DNA from: Streptomyces sp. NBC_01481
GTDB lineage: Bacteria > Actinomycetota > Actinomycetes > Streptomycetales > Streptomycetaceae
Assembly (NCBI RefSeq): GCF_026339995.1
Contig: NZ_JAPEPT010000001.1
Coordinates: 2,041,001-2,105,000 of the forward strand
DNA length: 64,000 nt
Direction: 5' to 3'
Shown: positions 8,715 through 18,779 of the stretch, one piece after another
How positions within the stretch are numbered: the first letter of the stretch is position 1
Layout of the letters: each line of letters starts with the position of its first letter
Translations under genes and position numbers: made by a program
The notes under the pieces: generated by a model
Database searches by the model: none
What the model saw: the letters and a program-made list of their open reading frames with translations, nothing else
What the model was told of the DNA's origin: nothing

Positions 8715-10250
8715 TTACTCCTCGTCAGCGTCGTCTTCGAGCCAGCCCATGGTCCGCTCGACGGCCTTGAGCCAGCTCTTGTACTCGCGGTCCCGTTGGG
8801 CCGCATCCATGTGGGGGGTCCACTCGGCGGCCCGGCGCCAGTTGGCGCGCAGCGCGTCGGTGTCCGGCCAGTAGCCGACGGCGAGACCGGCGGCGTAGGC
8901 AGCGCCGAGGCAGGTCGTCTCGGCGACCATCGGGCGCACCACCGGTGCGTCCAGGAAGTCCGAGAGGGTCTGCATCAGCAGGTTGTTGGAGGTCATGCCG
9001 CCGTCGACCTTGAGCGCGGTCAGCTCGACGCCGGAGTCCTTGGTCATGGCGTCACTGATCTCGCGGGTCTGCCAGGCGGTGGCCTCGAGCACGGCACGCG
9101 CGATGTGCGCCTTGGTGACATAGCGGGTCAGGCCGGCGATCACACCGCGGGCATCGTCGCGCCAGTACGGGGCGAACAGGCCGGAGAAGGCCGGTACGAA
9201 GTAGGCGCCGCCGTTGTCCTCGACACTCAGCGCGAGGGTCTCGATCTCCGCGGCAGTGCTGATCAGGCCCATCTGGTCGCGCATCCACTGCACCAGCGAA
9301 CCGGTGACGGCAATGGAACCTTCCAGCGCGTACACGGGGGGCTGGTCGCCGATCCGGTAACCGACGGTCGTCAGCAGGCCGTTGTACGAGTTGACGGGCT
9401 CGTGACCGGTGTTCATCAGCATGAAGGTGCCGGTGCCGTACGTGGACTTGGCCTCGCCCTCGGAGAAACAGGTCTGGCCGAACAGCGCCGCCTGCTGGTC
9501 ACCGAGCGCCGAGGCGACCGGCACACCGGCGAGGGCGCCGCCCTTGGCGACTCCGTACACCTCGGCGGAGGAGCGGATTTCCGGCAGCACCGCGGCCGGC
9601 ACGTCCATCGACTGGAGGATCTTCTCGTCCCAGTCGAGGGTGTGCAGGTTCATCAGCATGGTGCGCGAGGCGTTGGTGACGTCGGTGACGTGGTGGCCGC
9701 CGTCGACGCCGCCTGTCAGGTTCCAGATGACCCACGAGTCCATGGTGCCGAAGAGGATCTCGCCGCGCTCGGCGCGCTCGCGCAGGCCCTCGACGTTGTC
9801 GAGCAGCCAGCGGATCTTCGGTCCGGCGAAGTACGAGGCGAGGGGCAGGCCCGTCTCGCGCCGGAAGCGGTCCTGGCTCACGTTGCGGCCGAGCTCCTTG
9901 CAGAGCGCGTCCGTACGGGTGTCCTGCCAGACGAGAGCGTTGTGCACCGGCTCGCCGGTGTTCTTGTCCCACAGGACGGTGGTCTCACGCTGGTTGGTGA
10001 TGCCGATGGCCTTGACGTCGGCGGCGGTGATGCCCGCCTTCGCGACGGCGCTGTCGACAACCTCCTGGACGTTGGTCCAGATCTCGGCGGCGTCGTGCTC
10101 CACCCAGCCCGGCTTCGGGAAGATCTGCTCGTGCTCCTTCTGGTCGACGGAGACGATGCGGCCGTCGGTGTCGAAGACGATGCAGCGGCTGGAGGTGGTG
10201 CCCTGGTCGATGGCCGCGATGAAGGGGCCGGTGGTGTGTGCGTCAGTCAC
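8715..10250 (-). CDS. glpK: Glycerol kinase
   Basis: 511 residues, a complete FGGY-family kinase. The N-terminal phosphate loop [15 protein letters not shown] and the C-terminal [11 protein letters not shown] and [14 protein letters not shown] motifs are all present. It phosphorylates glycerol with ATP to sn-glycerol 3-phosphate in the cytoplasm. It lies between glpF (30 bases upstream) and glpD (6 bases downstream) on the same strand and is the counterpart of gylA. Expression is expected to be induced by glycerol or glycerol 3-phosphate through the neighbouring GylR. Confidence 0.96.
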   Translation of the reverse strand: MTDAHTTGPFIAAIDQGTTSSRCIVFDTDGRIVSVDQKEHEQIFPKPGWVEHDAAEIWTNVQEVVDSAVAKAGITAADVKAIGITNQRETTVLWDKNTGEPVHNALVWQDTRTDALCKELGRNVSQDRFRRETGLPLASYFAGPKIRWLLDNVEGLRERAERGEILFGTMDSWVIWNLTGGVDGGHHVTDVTNASRTMLMNLHTLDWDEKILQSMDVPAAVLPEIRSSAEVYGVAKGGALAGVPVASALGDQQAALFGQTCFSEGEAKSTYGTGTFMLMNTGHEPVNSYNGLLTTVGYRIGDQPPVYALEGSIAVTGSLVQWMRDQMGLISTAAEIETLALSVEDNGGAYFVPAFSGLFAPYWRDDARGVIAGLTRYVTKAHIARAVLEATAWQTREISDAMTKDSGVELTALKVDGGMTSNNLLMQTLSDFLDAPVVRPMVAETTCLGAAYAAGLAVGYWPDTDALRANWRRAAEWTPHMDAAQRDREYKSWLKAVERTMGWLEDDADEE

Positions 10251-10280
10251 GGGGTGCTCCTGCGAGATCGAAGGGAGGGC

Positions 10281-11069
10281 TTAGGCGAACGCGAGGTTGT
10301 AGATACCCGCCGCGAGGGCTCCGCCGGCCAGCGGTCCGACGACGGGGATCCAGGCGTAGCCCCAGTCCGAGCCGCCCTTGTTGGGCAGCGGAAGCAGGGC
10401 GTGCACGATACGCGGGCCCAGGTCGCGGGCGGGGTTGATTGCGTAGCCCGTCGGGCCGCCGAGCGAGAGGCCGATGCCGACCACGGTGAGCGCGACGATC
10501 AGTCCGCCGATGACGCCCAGACCCTTGCCGCTGTCGTTGAGGCCCTGTGTGAGTACCGCGAGGACGAGCACCGTGGTGCCGATGATCTCGGTGGCCAGGT
10601 TCTGCCACACCACGCGGACCTCGGGTCCGGTGGAGAAGACACCGAGCACCGGGCCGGCCTTCGGAGCGGCCTCTTCGCTGACCAGGCCTTCCTCGTGCGG
10701 AGGCGCGGAGATGATCTCCGGGTCCGTGAGGTGCGCCTGGAACTGTCCGTAGTACGCGATCCAGACCAGGGCGGCACCGAGCATGGCGCCGACCATCTGT
10801 CCGGCGATGTAGAGCGGAACGTTGCTCCAGTCGCTGTCCTTGATCGCGATGCCGACGGTGACGGCTGGGTTCAGGTGGGCGCCGGACAGTGTGCCCGTCA
10901 TGTAAACCGCGATCAGGACCGCGAAGCCCCACCCGAAGGTGATCGCCAGCCAGCCGGCGTTCTGCGCCTTCGAGCGCTTGAGTACGACTGCGGCGACCAC
11001 GCCGCCGCCGAGCAGGATGAGAACGGCGGTACCAATGATCTCGCCGATGAAGATGTCGGAGTTGGACAC
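10281..11069 (-). CDS. glpF: Glycerol uptake facilitator (aquaglyceroporin)
   Basis: 262 residues from a GTG at 11069 with AAAGGAG upstream; the longer in-frame extension to 11213 lacks a credible ribosome site. Both pore half-helix motifs are seen, HLNPAVTVG near residue 67 and [11 protein letters not shown] near 205. The Asp after the second NPAR marks the glycerol-conducting subgroup. Six membrane spans are expected. It lets glycerol diffuse across the membrane for GlpK to trap. First gene of the operon; its upstream region carries the sequence shared with the gylR promoter. Confidence 0.93.
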   Translation of the reverse strand: MSNSDIFIGEIIGTAVLILLGGGVVAAVVLKRSKAQNAGWLAITFGWGFAVLIAVYMTGTLSGAHLNPAVTVGIAIKDSDWSNVPLYIAGQMVGAMLGAALVWIAYYGQFQAHLTDPEIISAPPHEEGLVSEEAAPKAGPVLGVFSTGPEVRVVWQNLATEIIGTTVLVLAVLTQGLNDSGKGLGVIGGLIVALTVVGIGLSLGGPTGYAINPARDLGPRIVHALLPLPNKGGSDWGYAWIPVVGPLAGGALAAGIYNLAFA

Positions 11070-11189
11070 CCGCGACTCCTTTGTCCTTCGGGGGAAGGCG
11101 AACCCCGGGTCCCTCCGGTGGTCCGCGCCCTCAGGTGAGGGCGTTCTCGGCTTGGCGTTGCCACACTCTAGCGTGTATTGCCGGTAGGT

Positions 11190-11211
11190 GTTCGACAATG
11201 CCGACCGATGC
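11190..11211 (-). promoter_or_regulatory. Putative GylR operator before glpF
   Basis: GTTCGACAATGC at 11190-11201 followed by CGACCGATGC is repeated upstream of gylR (12082-12093 and near 12105). It lies just upstream of a TAGAGT sequence on the minus strand (11165-11170) that could be the glpF -10 box. Confidence 0.6.
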
Positions 11212-11295
11212 ACGGCAGTTTTGCGCCAGGGTTAACACGACGTCAAGGGTTGTGTGGCCGAAAATCGGATCGTTATCGATGAGGCGACAGAACGG

Positions 11296-12060
11296 TCAGA
11301 ATCGCCCGGCGCCGAGGTCGCGCGAAACCGAGCGTGCGCAGTCCCGTACTGCCGCGACCAGTTCCGACCGCAACTCGCCCGCGCTGCATACGCGTTCGAC
11401 CGCTCCTGTGATGGCGACAGCCCCGACCGGCATCCGGCGCCGGTCGTGGATCGGGGCGGCAACCGCGGCCACGCCCTCCCAGGTCTCTTCCACATCCGCC
11501 GCCCAGCCCCGCGCCCGGGTGTGGTCGAGCACCAGCTCGAACTCCTCCACGCCGGTCACCGTCCGCGGCGTGAAGCTCTTGCGCTCCACCTCCATGACCT
11601 CGGTGTGGGCCACCGGGTCGAACGCCGAGAGCACCTTGCCCAGCGCGGTGGAGTGCAGTGGCTGCATGGCCCCCACCTCCAGCACCTGGCGGCTGTCGTC
11701 GGGTCTGAAGACGTGGTGCACGATGAGCACGCCGTGCTGGTGCAGCACCCCGAGATGGACGCTCTCGCCGCTGGAACGCGCCAGGTCGTCCGTCCAGACC
11801 AGAGCGCGGGCGCGCAGCTCGTGGACGTCCAGATAGCTGTTGCCGAGCCTGAGCAGCTCGGCCCCCAGCTGGTAGCGGCCGGACGCCGGGTCCTGTTCGA
11901 CGAAGCCCTCGGCCTGCAGGGTGCGCAGAATGCCATGGGCGGTGCCCTTGGCGAGATCGAGCGAGGAAGCGATGTCCGACAGGCCCAGTCGGCGTTCCCC
12001 GCCCGCGAGCAGTCGCAGCATCGCCGCCGCCCGCTCGAGTGACTGGATGTTTTTCGCCAT
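11296..12060 (-). CDS. gylR: IclR-family glycerol operon regulator GylR
   Basis: 254 residues from ATG 12060. An N-terminal IclR winged HTH (LSDIASSLDLAKGTAHGILR, about residues 26-45) is followed by an IclR effector domain. The opening residues MAKNIQSLERAAAMLRLLAG match what I recall of S. coelicolor GylR. That protein represses the gyl operon and its own gene and responds to glycerol 3-phosphate. The gene is upstream of and co-directional with glpF, separated by 226 bases. Shared 12-bp sequences in both upstream regions support regulation of both promoters. Confidence 0.93.
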   Translation of the reverse strand: MAKNIQSLERAAAMLRLLAGGERRLGLSDIASSLDLAKGTAHGILRTLQAEGFVEQDPASGRYQLGAELLRLGNSYLDVHELRARALVWTDDLARSSGESVHLGVLHQHGVLIVHHVFRPDDSRQVLEVGAMQPLHSTALGKVLSAFDPVAHTEVMEVERKSFTPRTVTGVEEFELVLDHTRARGWAADVEETWEGVAAVAAPIHDRRRMPVGAVAITGAVERVCSAGELRSELVAAVRDCARSVSRDLGAGRF

Positions 12061-12081
12061 CGCTCGGCCCTTCTCACTGCG

Positions 12082-12117
12082 GTTCGACAATGCTGAACAC
12101 TATCGGTCGATGCCGAC
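12082..12117 (-). promoter_or_regulatory. Putative GylR operator before gylR
   Basis: GTTCGACAATGC at 12082-12093 is an exact copy of the glpF site. It is followed by TCGGTCGATGCCGACC at 12102-12117, itself near-palindromic and sharing CGATGC and CCGACC with the glpF region. Confidence 0.6.
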
Positions 12118-12228
12118 CTTGGTCACCACAGAGTGAATCCTTCGTGTCCGAAAGACCATCCGGTGCGGCGAGGACATGATGCTGTCCCGCCCCGTGGGAC
12201 GGCCACGCCCTGTTTCGGCGGGCACGGC

Positions 12229-12234
12229 TAGGCT
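12229..12234 (+). promoter_or_regulatory. Probable -10 box of metH
   Basis: TAGGCT at 12229-12234 would start transcription near 12241, giving a leader of about 59 bases. No clear -35 element. I found no convincing cobalamin or SAM riboswitch in the 12061-12299 gap. Confidence 0.45.
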
Positions 12235-12299
12235 GGCTCCGTGCGCCTTCCACCGGAGGACGCAAAGCCGACAGCCGTCGCATCCCAGGGAGCACATCC

Positions 12300-15200
12300 A
12301 TGGCCTCGCTGCCGACCCCTTCCGCTGACAGCCGGACCCGAATCGACGCCCTTCGCGAAGCGCTCGCCACCCGAGTGGTCGTAGCCGACGGGGCGATGGG
12401 CACGATGCTCCAGGCCCAGGACCCGACACTCGAGGACTTCGAGAACCTCGAAGGCTGCAACGAAATCCTGAATGTGACCCGCCCGGACATCGTCCGGTCC
12501 GTCCATTCGGCCTATTTCGAGGTCGGCGTCGACTGCGTCGAGACGAACACCTTCGGTGCGAACCTCGCGGCCCTCGGTGAGTACGACATCCCCGAGCGGG
12601 TCTTCGAGCTCTCCGAGTCCGGCGCGCGGATCGCCCGCGAGGCCGCCGACGAGTTCACGGCGTCGACCGGGCAGCAGCGCTGGGTGCTGGGCTCGATGGG
12701 ACCGGGCACCAAGCTGCCGACCCTGGGACACGCCCCGTACGTGAAGCTGCGCGACGCCTACCAGCAGAACGCCGAGGGCATGATCGCGGGCGGCGCCGAC
12801 GCCCTCCTGGTGGAGACGACCCAGGACCTGCTCCAGACCAAGGCTGCCGTCCTGGGCGCCCGCCGCGCTCTGGAGGCGACCGGCACCAACCTCCCCGTCA
12901 TCTGCTCCGTGACGGTCGAGACGACGGGCACGATGCTGCTCGGCTCGGAGATCGGCGCGGCCCTGACCGCGCTGGAGCCGCTGGGCATCGACATGATCGG
13001 CCTGAACTGCGCCACCGGCCCGGCCGAGATGAGCGAGCACCTGCGCTACCTCGCCCGGCACTCCCGCATCCCGCTGTCCTGCATGCCCAACGCGGGCCTG
13101 CCGGTGCTCGGCAAGAACGGCGCGCACTACCCCCTGTCGGCGGGCGAGCTGGCCGACGCGCAGGAGACCTTCGTACGCGAATACGGCCTCTCCCTGGTCG
13201 GCGGCTGCTGCGGTACGACGCCCGAGCATCTGCGCCAGGTCGTCGAGCGCGTACGCGATCTCGCGCCCACCGAGCGCGTGCCGCACCCTGAGCCGGGCGC
13301 CGCGTCCCTCTACCAGACCGTGCCGTTCCGTCAGGACACCTCGTTCATGGCCATCGGCGAGCGGACGAACGCCAACGGGTCCAAGAAGTTCCGCGAGGCC
13401 ATGCTGGACGGCCGCTGGGACGACTGCGTGGAGATCGCCCGGGACCAGATCCGCGAGGGCGCGCACATGCTCGACCTCTGCGTCGACTACGTGGGCCGGG
13501 ACGGCGTCGCCGACATGGAGGAACTGGCCGGCCGTTTCGCCACCGCGTCGACGCTGCCCATCGTGCTCGACTCCACCGAAGTCGACGTCCTTCGGGCCGG
13601 GTTGGAGAAGCTGGGCGGCCGCGCGGTCCTCAACTCCGTCAACTACGAGGACGGGGACGGGCCCGAGTCGCGGTTCGCGAAGGTCACCGGGCTCGCGGCC
13701 GAGCACGGCGCCGCGCTCATCGCGCTGACCATCGACGAAGAGGGCCAGGCCCGTACGGTCGAGAACAAGGTCGCCATCGCCGAGCGGCTCATCGACGACC
13801 TGACCGGCAACTGGGGCGTGCACGAGTGCGACATCCTCATCGACACGCTGACCTTCACGATCTGCACCGGCCAGGAGGAGTCCCGCAAGGACGGCATCGC
13901 CACCATCGAGGCGATCCGTGAGCTCAAGCGCCGCCGCCCCGACGTGCAGACCACGCTGGGCCTGTCGAACATCTCCTTCGGCCTGAACCCGGCCGCCCGG
14001 GTCGTCCTCAACTCCGTGTTCCTCGACGAGTGCGTCAAGGCCGGCCTCGACTCGGCCATCGTGCACGCATCCAAGATCCTTCCCATCGCGCGTCTCGAGG
14101 AGGAGCAGGTCAAGGTCGCCCTGGACCTCATCCACGACCGCCGCAGCGAGGGCTACGACCCCCTGCAGAAGCTCATGGAGCTCTTCGAGGGCGTCAACAT
14201 GAAGTCGATGAAGGCGGGCAAGGCCGAGGAGCTCCTGGCCCTGCCGCTGGACGAGCGCCTCAAGCGCCGCATCATCGACGGCGAGAAGAACGGCCTGGAG
14301 GCCGACCTCGACGAGGCGCTCCAGACCCGCCCCGCCCTCGGCATCGTCAACGAGACGCTGCTGGACGGCATGAAGGTCGTCGGCGAGCTCTTCGGCTCCG
14401 GCCAGATGCAGCTGCCGTTCGTCCTGCAGTCCGCCGAGGTCATGAAGAACGCGGTCGCCTACCTCGAACCGCACATGGAGAAGTCCGACGCGGAGGGCAA
14501 GGGCACCATCGTCCTGGCGACCGTCCGCGGCGACGTCCACGACATCGGCAAGAACCTCGTCGACATCATCCTCTCCAACAACGGCTACAACGTCGTCAAC
14601 CTGGGCATCAAGCAGCCGGTCTCGGCGATCTTGGAGGCCGCCGAGGAACACCGCGCCGACGTGATCGGCATGTCCGGCCTGCTGGTGAAGTCCACGGTGA
14701 TCATGAAGGAGAACCTGGAGGAGCTCAACCAGCGCAAGATGGCCGCCGACTACCCGGTCATCCTCGGCGGAGCGGCGCTGACCCGGGCATATGTCGAACA
14801 GGACCTGCATGAGATCTACGAGGGCGAGGTTCGCTACGCGCGCGACGCCTTCGAGGGCCTGCGCCTGATGGACGCGCTGATCGCGGTCAAGCGCGGCGTC
14901 CCCGGAGCGGTCCTGCCCGAGCTCAAGCAGCGCCGGGTCCGCGCCACCACGAACGCCGTGGTCGAGGAGCGCCCGGAAGAAGGCGCCGTGCGCTCCGACG
15001 TCGCGATCGACAATCCGGTCCCCGAGCCGCCGTTCTGGGGCACCCGGGTGATCAAGGGCATCCAGCTCAAGGAGTACGCGTCCTGGCTGGACGAGGGCGC
15101 GCTGTTCAAGGGCCAGTGGGGCCTCAAGCAGGCCCGCGCCGGTGACGGACCGACCTACGAGGAGCTCGTCGAGACCGAGGGACGGCCGCGGCTGCGCGGC

Positions 15201-15812
15201 TGGCTGGACCAGCTGCACACCCGGAACCTGCTGGAGGCGGCCGTCGTCTACGGCTACTTCCCCTGCGTGTCCAAGGGCGACGACCTGATCCTGCTGAACG
15301 AGGACGGCTCCGAGCGCACCCGCTTCTCCTTCCCCCGCCAGCGCCGCGGCCGCCGCCTGTGCCTCGCCGACTTTTTCCGGCCCGAGGAGTCCGGCGAGCG
15401 GGACGTCGTCGGGCTTCAGGTCGTCACCGTCGGCTCCAAGATCGGTGAAGCCACGGCAGAGCTCTTCGAGTCGGACTCGTACCGCGACTACCTCGAACTG
15501 CACGGCCTGTCCGTGCAGTTGGCGGAGGCGCTGGCCGAGTACTGGCACGCCCGTGTGCGTGCCGAGCTGGGCTTCGCCGGCGAGGACCCGGCCGATGTGG
15601 AGGACATGTTCGCCCTGAAGTACCGGGGTGCGCGCTTCTCGCTCGGTTACGGAGCGTGCCCGGACCTCGAGGACCGTGCGAAGATCGCCGAGCTGCTGGA
15701 GCCCGAGCGGATCGGCGTCCAGCTCTCGGAGGAGTTCCAGCTCCACCCCGAGCAGTCCACCGACGCGATCCTGATCCACCACCCCGAGGCGAAGTACTTC
15801 AACGCACGTTAG
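12300..15812 (+). CDS. metH: Cobalamin-dependent methionine synthase
   Basis: 1170 residues with all four MetH modules. The homocysteine domain covers about 20-320, with zinc ligands Cys237 (NCATG) and Cys303/Cys304 (GGCCGTT). The pterin/methyltetrahydrofolate domain covers about 340-610. The B12 cap and Rossmann domains cover about 640-890, with cobalamin-ligating His747 in DVHDIGKN. The SAM reactivation domain occupies the C-terminal ~250 residues (ARFSLGYGACPDLEDR). It transfers the methyl group from 5-methyltetrahydrofolate to homocysteine through methylcobalamin. AGGGAG precedes ATG 12300. The gene stands alone with a probable TAGGCT promoter. The length is slightly below the E. coli enzyme, mainly from a compact C-terminus. 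Confidence 0.97.
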   Translation: MASLPTPSADSRTRIDALREALATRVVVADGAMGTMLQAQDPTLEDFENLEGCNEILNVTRPDIVRSVHSAYFEVGVDCVETNTFGANLAALGEYDIPERVFELSESGARIAREAADEFTASTGQQRWVLGSMGPGTKLPTLGHAPYVKLRDAYQQNAEGMIAGGADALLVETTQDLLQTKAAVLGARRALEATGTNLPVICSVTVETTGTMLLGSEIGAALTALEPLGIDMIGLNCATGPAEMSEHLRYLARHSRIPLSCMPNAGLPVLGKNGAHYPLSAGELADAQETFVREYGLSLVGGCCGTTPEHLRQVVERVRDLAPTERVPHPEPGAASLYQTVPFRQDTSFMAIGERTNANGSKKFREAMLDGRWDDCVEIARDQIREGAHMLDLCVDYVGRDGVADMEELAGRFATASTLPIVLDSTEVDVLRAGLEKLGGRAVLNSVNYEDGDGPESRFAKVTGLAAEHGAALIALTIDEEGQARTVENKVAIAERLIDDLTGNWGVHECDILIDTLTFTICTGQEESRKDGIATIEAIRELKRRRPDVQTTLGLSNISFGLNPAARVVLNSVFLDECVKAGLDSAIVHASKILPIARLEEEQVKVALDLIHDRRSEGYDPLQKLMELFEGVNMKSMKAGKAEELLALPLDERLKRRIIDGEKNGLEADLDEALQTRPALGIVNETLLDGMKVVGELFGSGQMQLPFVLQSAEVMKNAVAYLEPHMEKSDAEGKGTIVLATVRGDVHDIGKNLVDIILSNNGYNVVNLGIKQPVSAILEAAEEHRADVIGMSGLLVKSTVIMKENLEELNQRKMAADYPVILGGAALTRAYVEQDLHEIYEGEVRYARDAFEGLRLMDALIAVKRGVPGAVLPELKQRRVRATTNAVVEERPEEGAVRSDVAIDNPVPEPPFWGTRVIKGIQLKEYASWLDEGALFKGQWGLKQARAGDGPTYEELVETEGRPRLRGWLDQLHTRNLLEAAVVYGYFPCVSKGDDLILLNEDGSERTRFSFPRQRRGRRLCLADFFRPEESGERDVVGLQVVTVGSKIGEATAELFESDSYRDYLELHGLSVQLAEALAEYWHARVRAELGFAGEDPADVEDMFALKYRGARFSLGYGACPDLEDRAKIAELLEPERIGVQLSEEFQLHPEQSTDAILIHHPEAKYFNAR

Positions 15813-15846
15813 CCGCCCGAGACGTAGACTTGTCGGTCCAGTGCAG

Positions 15847-15887
15847 GCCGGTTGCCTTCCCCACTTGGGAGGCGGCCGGCCTTCTCG
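15847..15887. terminator. Imperfect hairpin between metH and the HAD gene
   Basis: GGCCGGTTGCCTTCCC pairs with GGGAGGCGGCCGGCC around CACTT. It lies 34 bases past the metH stop and ends near the GGAGGTG ribosome site of the next gene. It could be the metH terminator or a leader structure of the HAD gene, since TAGACT at 15825-15830 resembles a -10 box. Confidence 0.55.
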
Positions 15888-15908
15888 TCCCCAGTGGAGG
15901 TGTGCCGG

Positions 15909-16610
15909 ATGACCAGTACGGTCCCCGCGTCCCTGACCCGTTCGGCGGAAGGCTCTGCCCTTCAGGCCGTGTTTCTCGACATGGACGGCACCCTCGTGGA
16001 CACCGAAGGCTTCTGGTGGGACGCGGAGGTGGACGTCTTCGCGGACCTCGGCCACGATCTCGACGAGGCATGGCGGGAGGTGGTGGTCGGCGGCCCCATG
16101 ACGCGCAGTGCCGCGTACCTCATCGAGGCGACCGGCGCGGACATCACGCTCGCCGAGCTGACCGTGCTGCTCAATGACCGCTTCGAGGACCGGATCGGGC
16201 GCGGTGTGCCCATGATGCCGGGCGCCGAACGGCTGCTGGCCGAGCTGGCCAGGCACAATGTGCCCACCGCGCTGGTCTCCGCCTCCCACCGCCGCATCAT
16301 CGACCGCGTCCTCGCCTCGCTCCGCCCGCACAACTTCGCACTGTCGGTCGCGGGCGACGAGGTGCCGCGCACGAAGCCGCACCCCGACCCCTATCTGCTG
16401 GCCGCGCGCGGACTGCGGGCCGAGCCCGCGAGATGTGCGGTCATCGAGGACACGGCCACCGGTGTCGCCTCCGCCGAGGCCGCGGGCTGCCGGGTGGTGG
16501 CCGTGCCGTCCGTGCACCCGATCGCGCCCGCCGACGGGCGCCTGGTCGTACGGTCGCTCGAAGAAGTGGACCTTGGTTTTCTGCGCACGCTCATCACCGC
16601 GATGAACTGA
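15909..16610 (+). CDS. HAD superfamily hydrolase, phosphatase-like
   Basis: 233 residues from ATG 15909, preceded by GGAGGTG. HAD motif I is FLDMDGT (nucleophile Asp24, acid/base Asp26), motif II is a Ser in LVSASH, motif III a Lys in TKPHPDPY and motif IV VIEDTATG. An alpha-helical cap of the beta-phosphoglucomutase/GPH type lies between motifs I and II. Such proteins hydrolyse small phosphorylated metabolites; the substrate cannot be told from sequence. It lies 96 bases after metH on the same strand and may be partly cotranscribed. Confidence 0.9.
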   Translation: MTSTVPASLTRSAEGSALQAVFLDMDGTLVDTEGFWWDAEVDVFADLGHDLDEAWREVVVGGPMTRSAAYLIEATGADITLAELTVLLNDRFEDRIGRGVPMMPGAERLLAELARHNVPTALVSASHRRIIDRVLASLRPHNFALSVAGDEVPRTKPHPDPYLLAARGLRAEPARCAVIEDTATGVASAEAAGCRVVAVPSVHPIAPADGRLVVRSLEEVDLGFLRTLITAMN

Positions 16611-17113
16611 TGCGTGTACGGTCCGTGTTTCTCGAATGCAGTGGAAACTCTGGGCAGCCGAGCGTGCCTTTTCCGTGACGAGCCCGGACGGTTATCCGGT
16701 GCCGTTGGTGCAGAATTCACCGCGTGACGTTCGTCACCGTGAGTGGCCTGGGTGATGTTGGTCCGGACCACTCCCCGCCCCTTCCTGGGGTGCGGGACGC
16801 GCCATTGTGTCCGCATTGGTGGAGAGATGTACCAATCATTCCACCGTGGGGGCATCCACTCACAGGCATAACCGATCACTGAGCGAATACGCCCCAACTC
16901 GGGCCCGGTCACGCTTTCCTGGCGTCGCCGACTAATCTCGTCGCGAGAACTTCGTCGCATCATCGATGTGTCTCGGCGCCACCCAGTCATGGGGAACTCA
17001 GTGCCGATCGCTCTGTTTCCCCCTCCCGATCGCACCGCTCCGAACGGGCGGCCGCGACGGAGGCTCCCGAAGACATCGCTGTATCCCAGTGCCGGATGAG
17101 GAGAACGTCCAGG
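16611..17113. other. 500-bp intergenic region upstream of the binding protein
   Basis: No convincing gene on either strand. It holds a perfect 6-2-6 palindrome GTGACG-TT-CGTCAC at 16724-16737, a short GGTCCGGACC palindrome, and a comparatively AT-rich stretch around 16800-16950 that probably carries the promoter of the binding-protein gene. The operator identity is unknown. Confidence 0.6.
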
Positions 17114-18709
17114 ATGAACCGTAAGACTTTGGTGCTGCCGGCCTTGGTCGGCCTGCTCGCGCCAGTGCTTGTCGCCTGCGGCGGGGCGAAAGGCGGGTCC
17201 GGCGGCGGTGACGCCATTGTCGTGGGCACCACGGACCAGTTCATCGCCACCGACGACGCCCCCGCGCCGCTCGACCCGGCCTACGCCTACGACACCGGTT
17301 CGTGGAGCGTCCTGCGGCAGACCGTCCAGACGCTGATGCACGCCCCGCGCGGCGGCGGCGCGCCCGTGCCCGAAGCGGCCCAGTCGTGCGACTTCACGGA
17401 CAAGGTCAGCGAGAGCTACCGCTGCAAGCTGCGCAGCGGGCTGAAGTTTGCCGACGGCAGTGCCATCACCGCCGAGGACGTGAAGTTCTCCATCCAGCGT
17501 GTCCTGGACATCAACGCCGACAGTGGTGTGGGCTCCCTCCTCGCGAACATCGACACGATCGAGGCCAACGGCGACGAGGTGGTCTTCCACCTCGCCACGC
17601 CGGACGCGACCTTCCCGTACAAGCTCTCGACGCCCGTCGCTGCCATCGTCAGCAAGAAGCAGTACGAGGGCAAGAAGCTCCGCGAGGGCTTCCAGGTCGA
17701 CGGCTCCGGCCCGTACACCATGAGCGCCGAGACCAAGGACGGCCACGTCGCCAAGGTCACCTTCACCAAGAACCCCAACTACCTGGGTGACATCAAACTC
17801 CGCAACGACAAGGTTGAGCTGCGGTCCTTCGCGGACGCCGACTCGATGGGCAAGGCGCTCGAGTCGGGCGACATCGACATGATGACCCGGGCGATGTCGC
17901 CCGAGCAGATCAAGAGCATGTCCGAGAGCCCGAAGGAAGGCATCGAGCTCACCGAGATGCCGGGCCTGGAGATCCGCTACCTCGGCTTCAACACCAACGA
18001 CCCGTCGGTGAAGAACAAGGCCGTCCGGCAGGCCATGGCCGCTGTTGTCGACCGTGGTCACATCGCGGGCAAGGTATACGGCTCCACCGCCGAGCCGCTC
18101 TACTCGCTCATCCCGGCGAGCGTCGGGGCGCACACCAACTCCTTCTACAACAAGTACGGCGAGCCGAACCAGAAGAAGGCCGCGGAGCTGCTGCGCAAGG
18201 CCGACATCACCACCCCGGTGAAGCTGAAGCTCCACTACACGACCGACCACTACGGCGCCGGTACGGCCAAGGAGTTCCAGGCGCTCAAGCAGCAGCTGAA
18301 CGCCACCAAGCTCTTCGACGTCACCATCGAGGGCGCCGAGTGGTCGAAGTTCGTCCCCGCCCAGAAGCGCGGTGAGTACGCGGTCTACGGAATGGGCTGG
18401 TTCCCCGATTTCCCGGACCCGGACAGCTTCATCGCGCCGTTCCTGGACAAAGGCAACTTCCTCAACACCCCGTACGTGAGCACCGAGGCGCGGGACCTCA
18501 TCCCGCAGTCGCGGAAGGCCGCCGACCGCACCTCCGCGTCCCAGGCCTTCACGCAGATACAGGAGATCGTCGCCAACGACGTGCCTTTCCTGCCGCTGTG
18601 GCAGGGCAAGCAGTACGTCGCGGCGCGCACCGGCGTCACCGGCGTCGAGCGGGTGGTCAACTCCAGCTCGGACCTTCAGCTGTGGGAGCTGGGCCGCGGC
18701 ACCGCGTGA
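17114..18709 (+). CDS. ABC transporter substrate-binding lipoprotein, peptide/nickel family
   Basis: 531 residues from ATG 17114; GAGGAGA at 17098-17104 favours this over ATG 17096. A lipoprotein signal ends in the lipobox LVAC with Cys near residue 22, so the mature protein is anchored to the outer face of the membrane. The rest is an SBP_bac_5 domain: LRSGLKFADGS, VKFSIQRV and the long C-terminal lobe. These proteins bind oligopeptides or similar solutes and deliver them to an ABC permease. No permease or ATPase gene adjoins it, so it is an orphan that must share a transporter encoded elsewhere. A strong terminator follows. Confidence 0.92.
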   Translation: MNRKTLVLPALVGLLAPVLVACGGAKGGSGGGDAIVVGTTDQFIATDDAPAPLDPAYAYDTGSWSVLRQTVQTLMHAPRGGGAPVPEAAQSCDFTDKVSESYRCKLRSGLKFADGSAITAEDVKFSIQRVLDINADSGVGSLLANIDTIEANGDEVVFHLATPDATFPYKLSTPVAAIVSKKQYEGKKLREGFQVDGSGPYTMSAETKDGHVAKVTFTKNPNYLGDIKLRNDKVELRSFADADSMGKALESGDIDMMTRAMSPEQIKSMSESPKEGIELTEMPGLEIRYLGFNTNDPSVKNKAVRQAMAAVVDRGHIAGKVYGSTAEPLYSLIPASVGAHTNSFYNKYGEPNQKKAAELLRKADITTPVKLKLHYTTDHYGAGTAKEFQALKQQLNATKLFDVTIEGAEWSKFVPAQKRGEYAVYGMGWFPDFPDPDSFIAPFLDKGNFLNTPYVSTEARDLIPQSRKAADRTSASQAFTQIQEIVANDVPFLPLWQGKQYVAARTGVTGVERVVNSSSDLQLWELGRGTA

Positions 18710-18725
18710 GCTGCGAGCCATGAAC

Positions 18726-18757
18726 AAGCGGCGGCGGGCCGATGCCCGCCGCCGCTT
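18726..18757. terminator. Bidirectional terminator
   Basis: A perfect 14-bp stem AAGCGGCGGCGGGC with loop CGAT ends in TTTT. It separates the binding-protein gene from the convergent response regulator. Confidence 0.9.
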
Positions 18758-18779
18758 TTCGCGTGCTCCGTCCGGAGAA

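Noticed and set aside
12259-12269. GACGCAAAGCC upstream of metH, resembling part of a c-di-GMP (GEMM) riboswitch
   Set aside because: The other conserved blocks and the paired helices of the aptamer are absent, and the leader is too short.
15830-15852. TTGTCGGTC before the HAD gene as a PafBC-type site
   Set aside because: After 8 bases the sequence is GCCGGT, which is not a -10 box.
12228-16517. A 1429-codon open frame on the minus strand across metH
   Set aside because: It is the antisense shadow of a clear metH gene; high GC leaves few stops in this frame. The same applies to the 1370-codon frame across glpFKD at 7026-11138.
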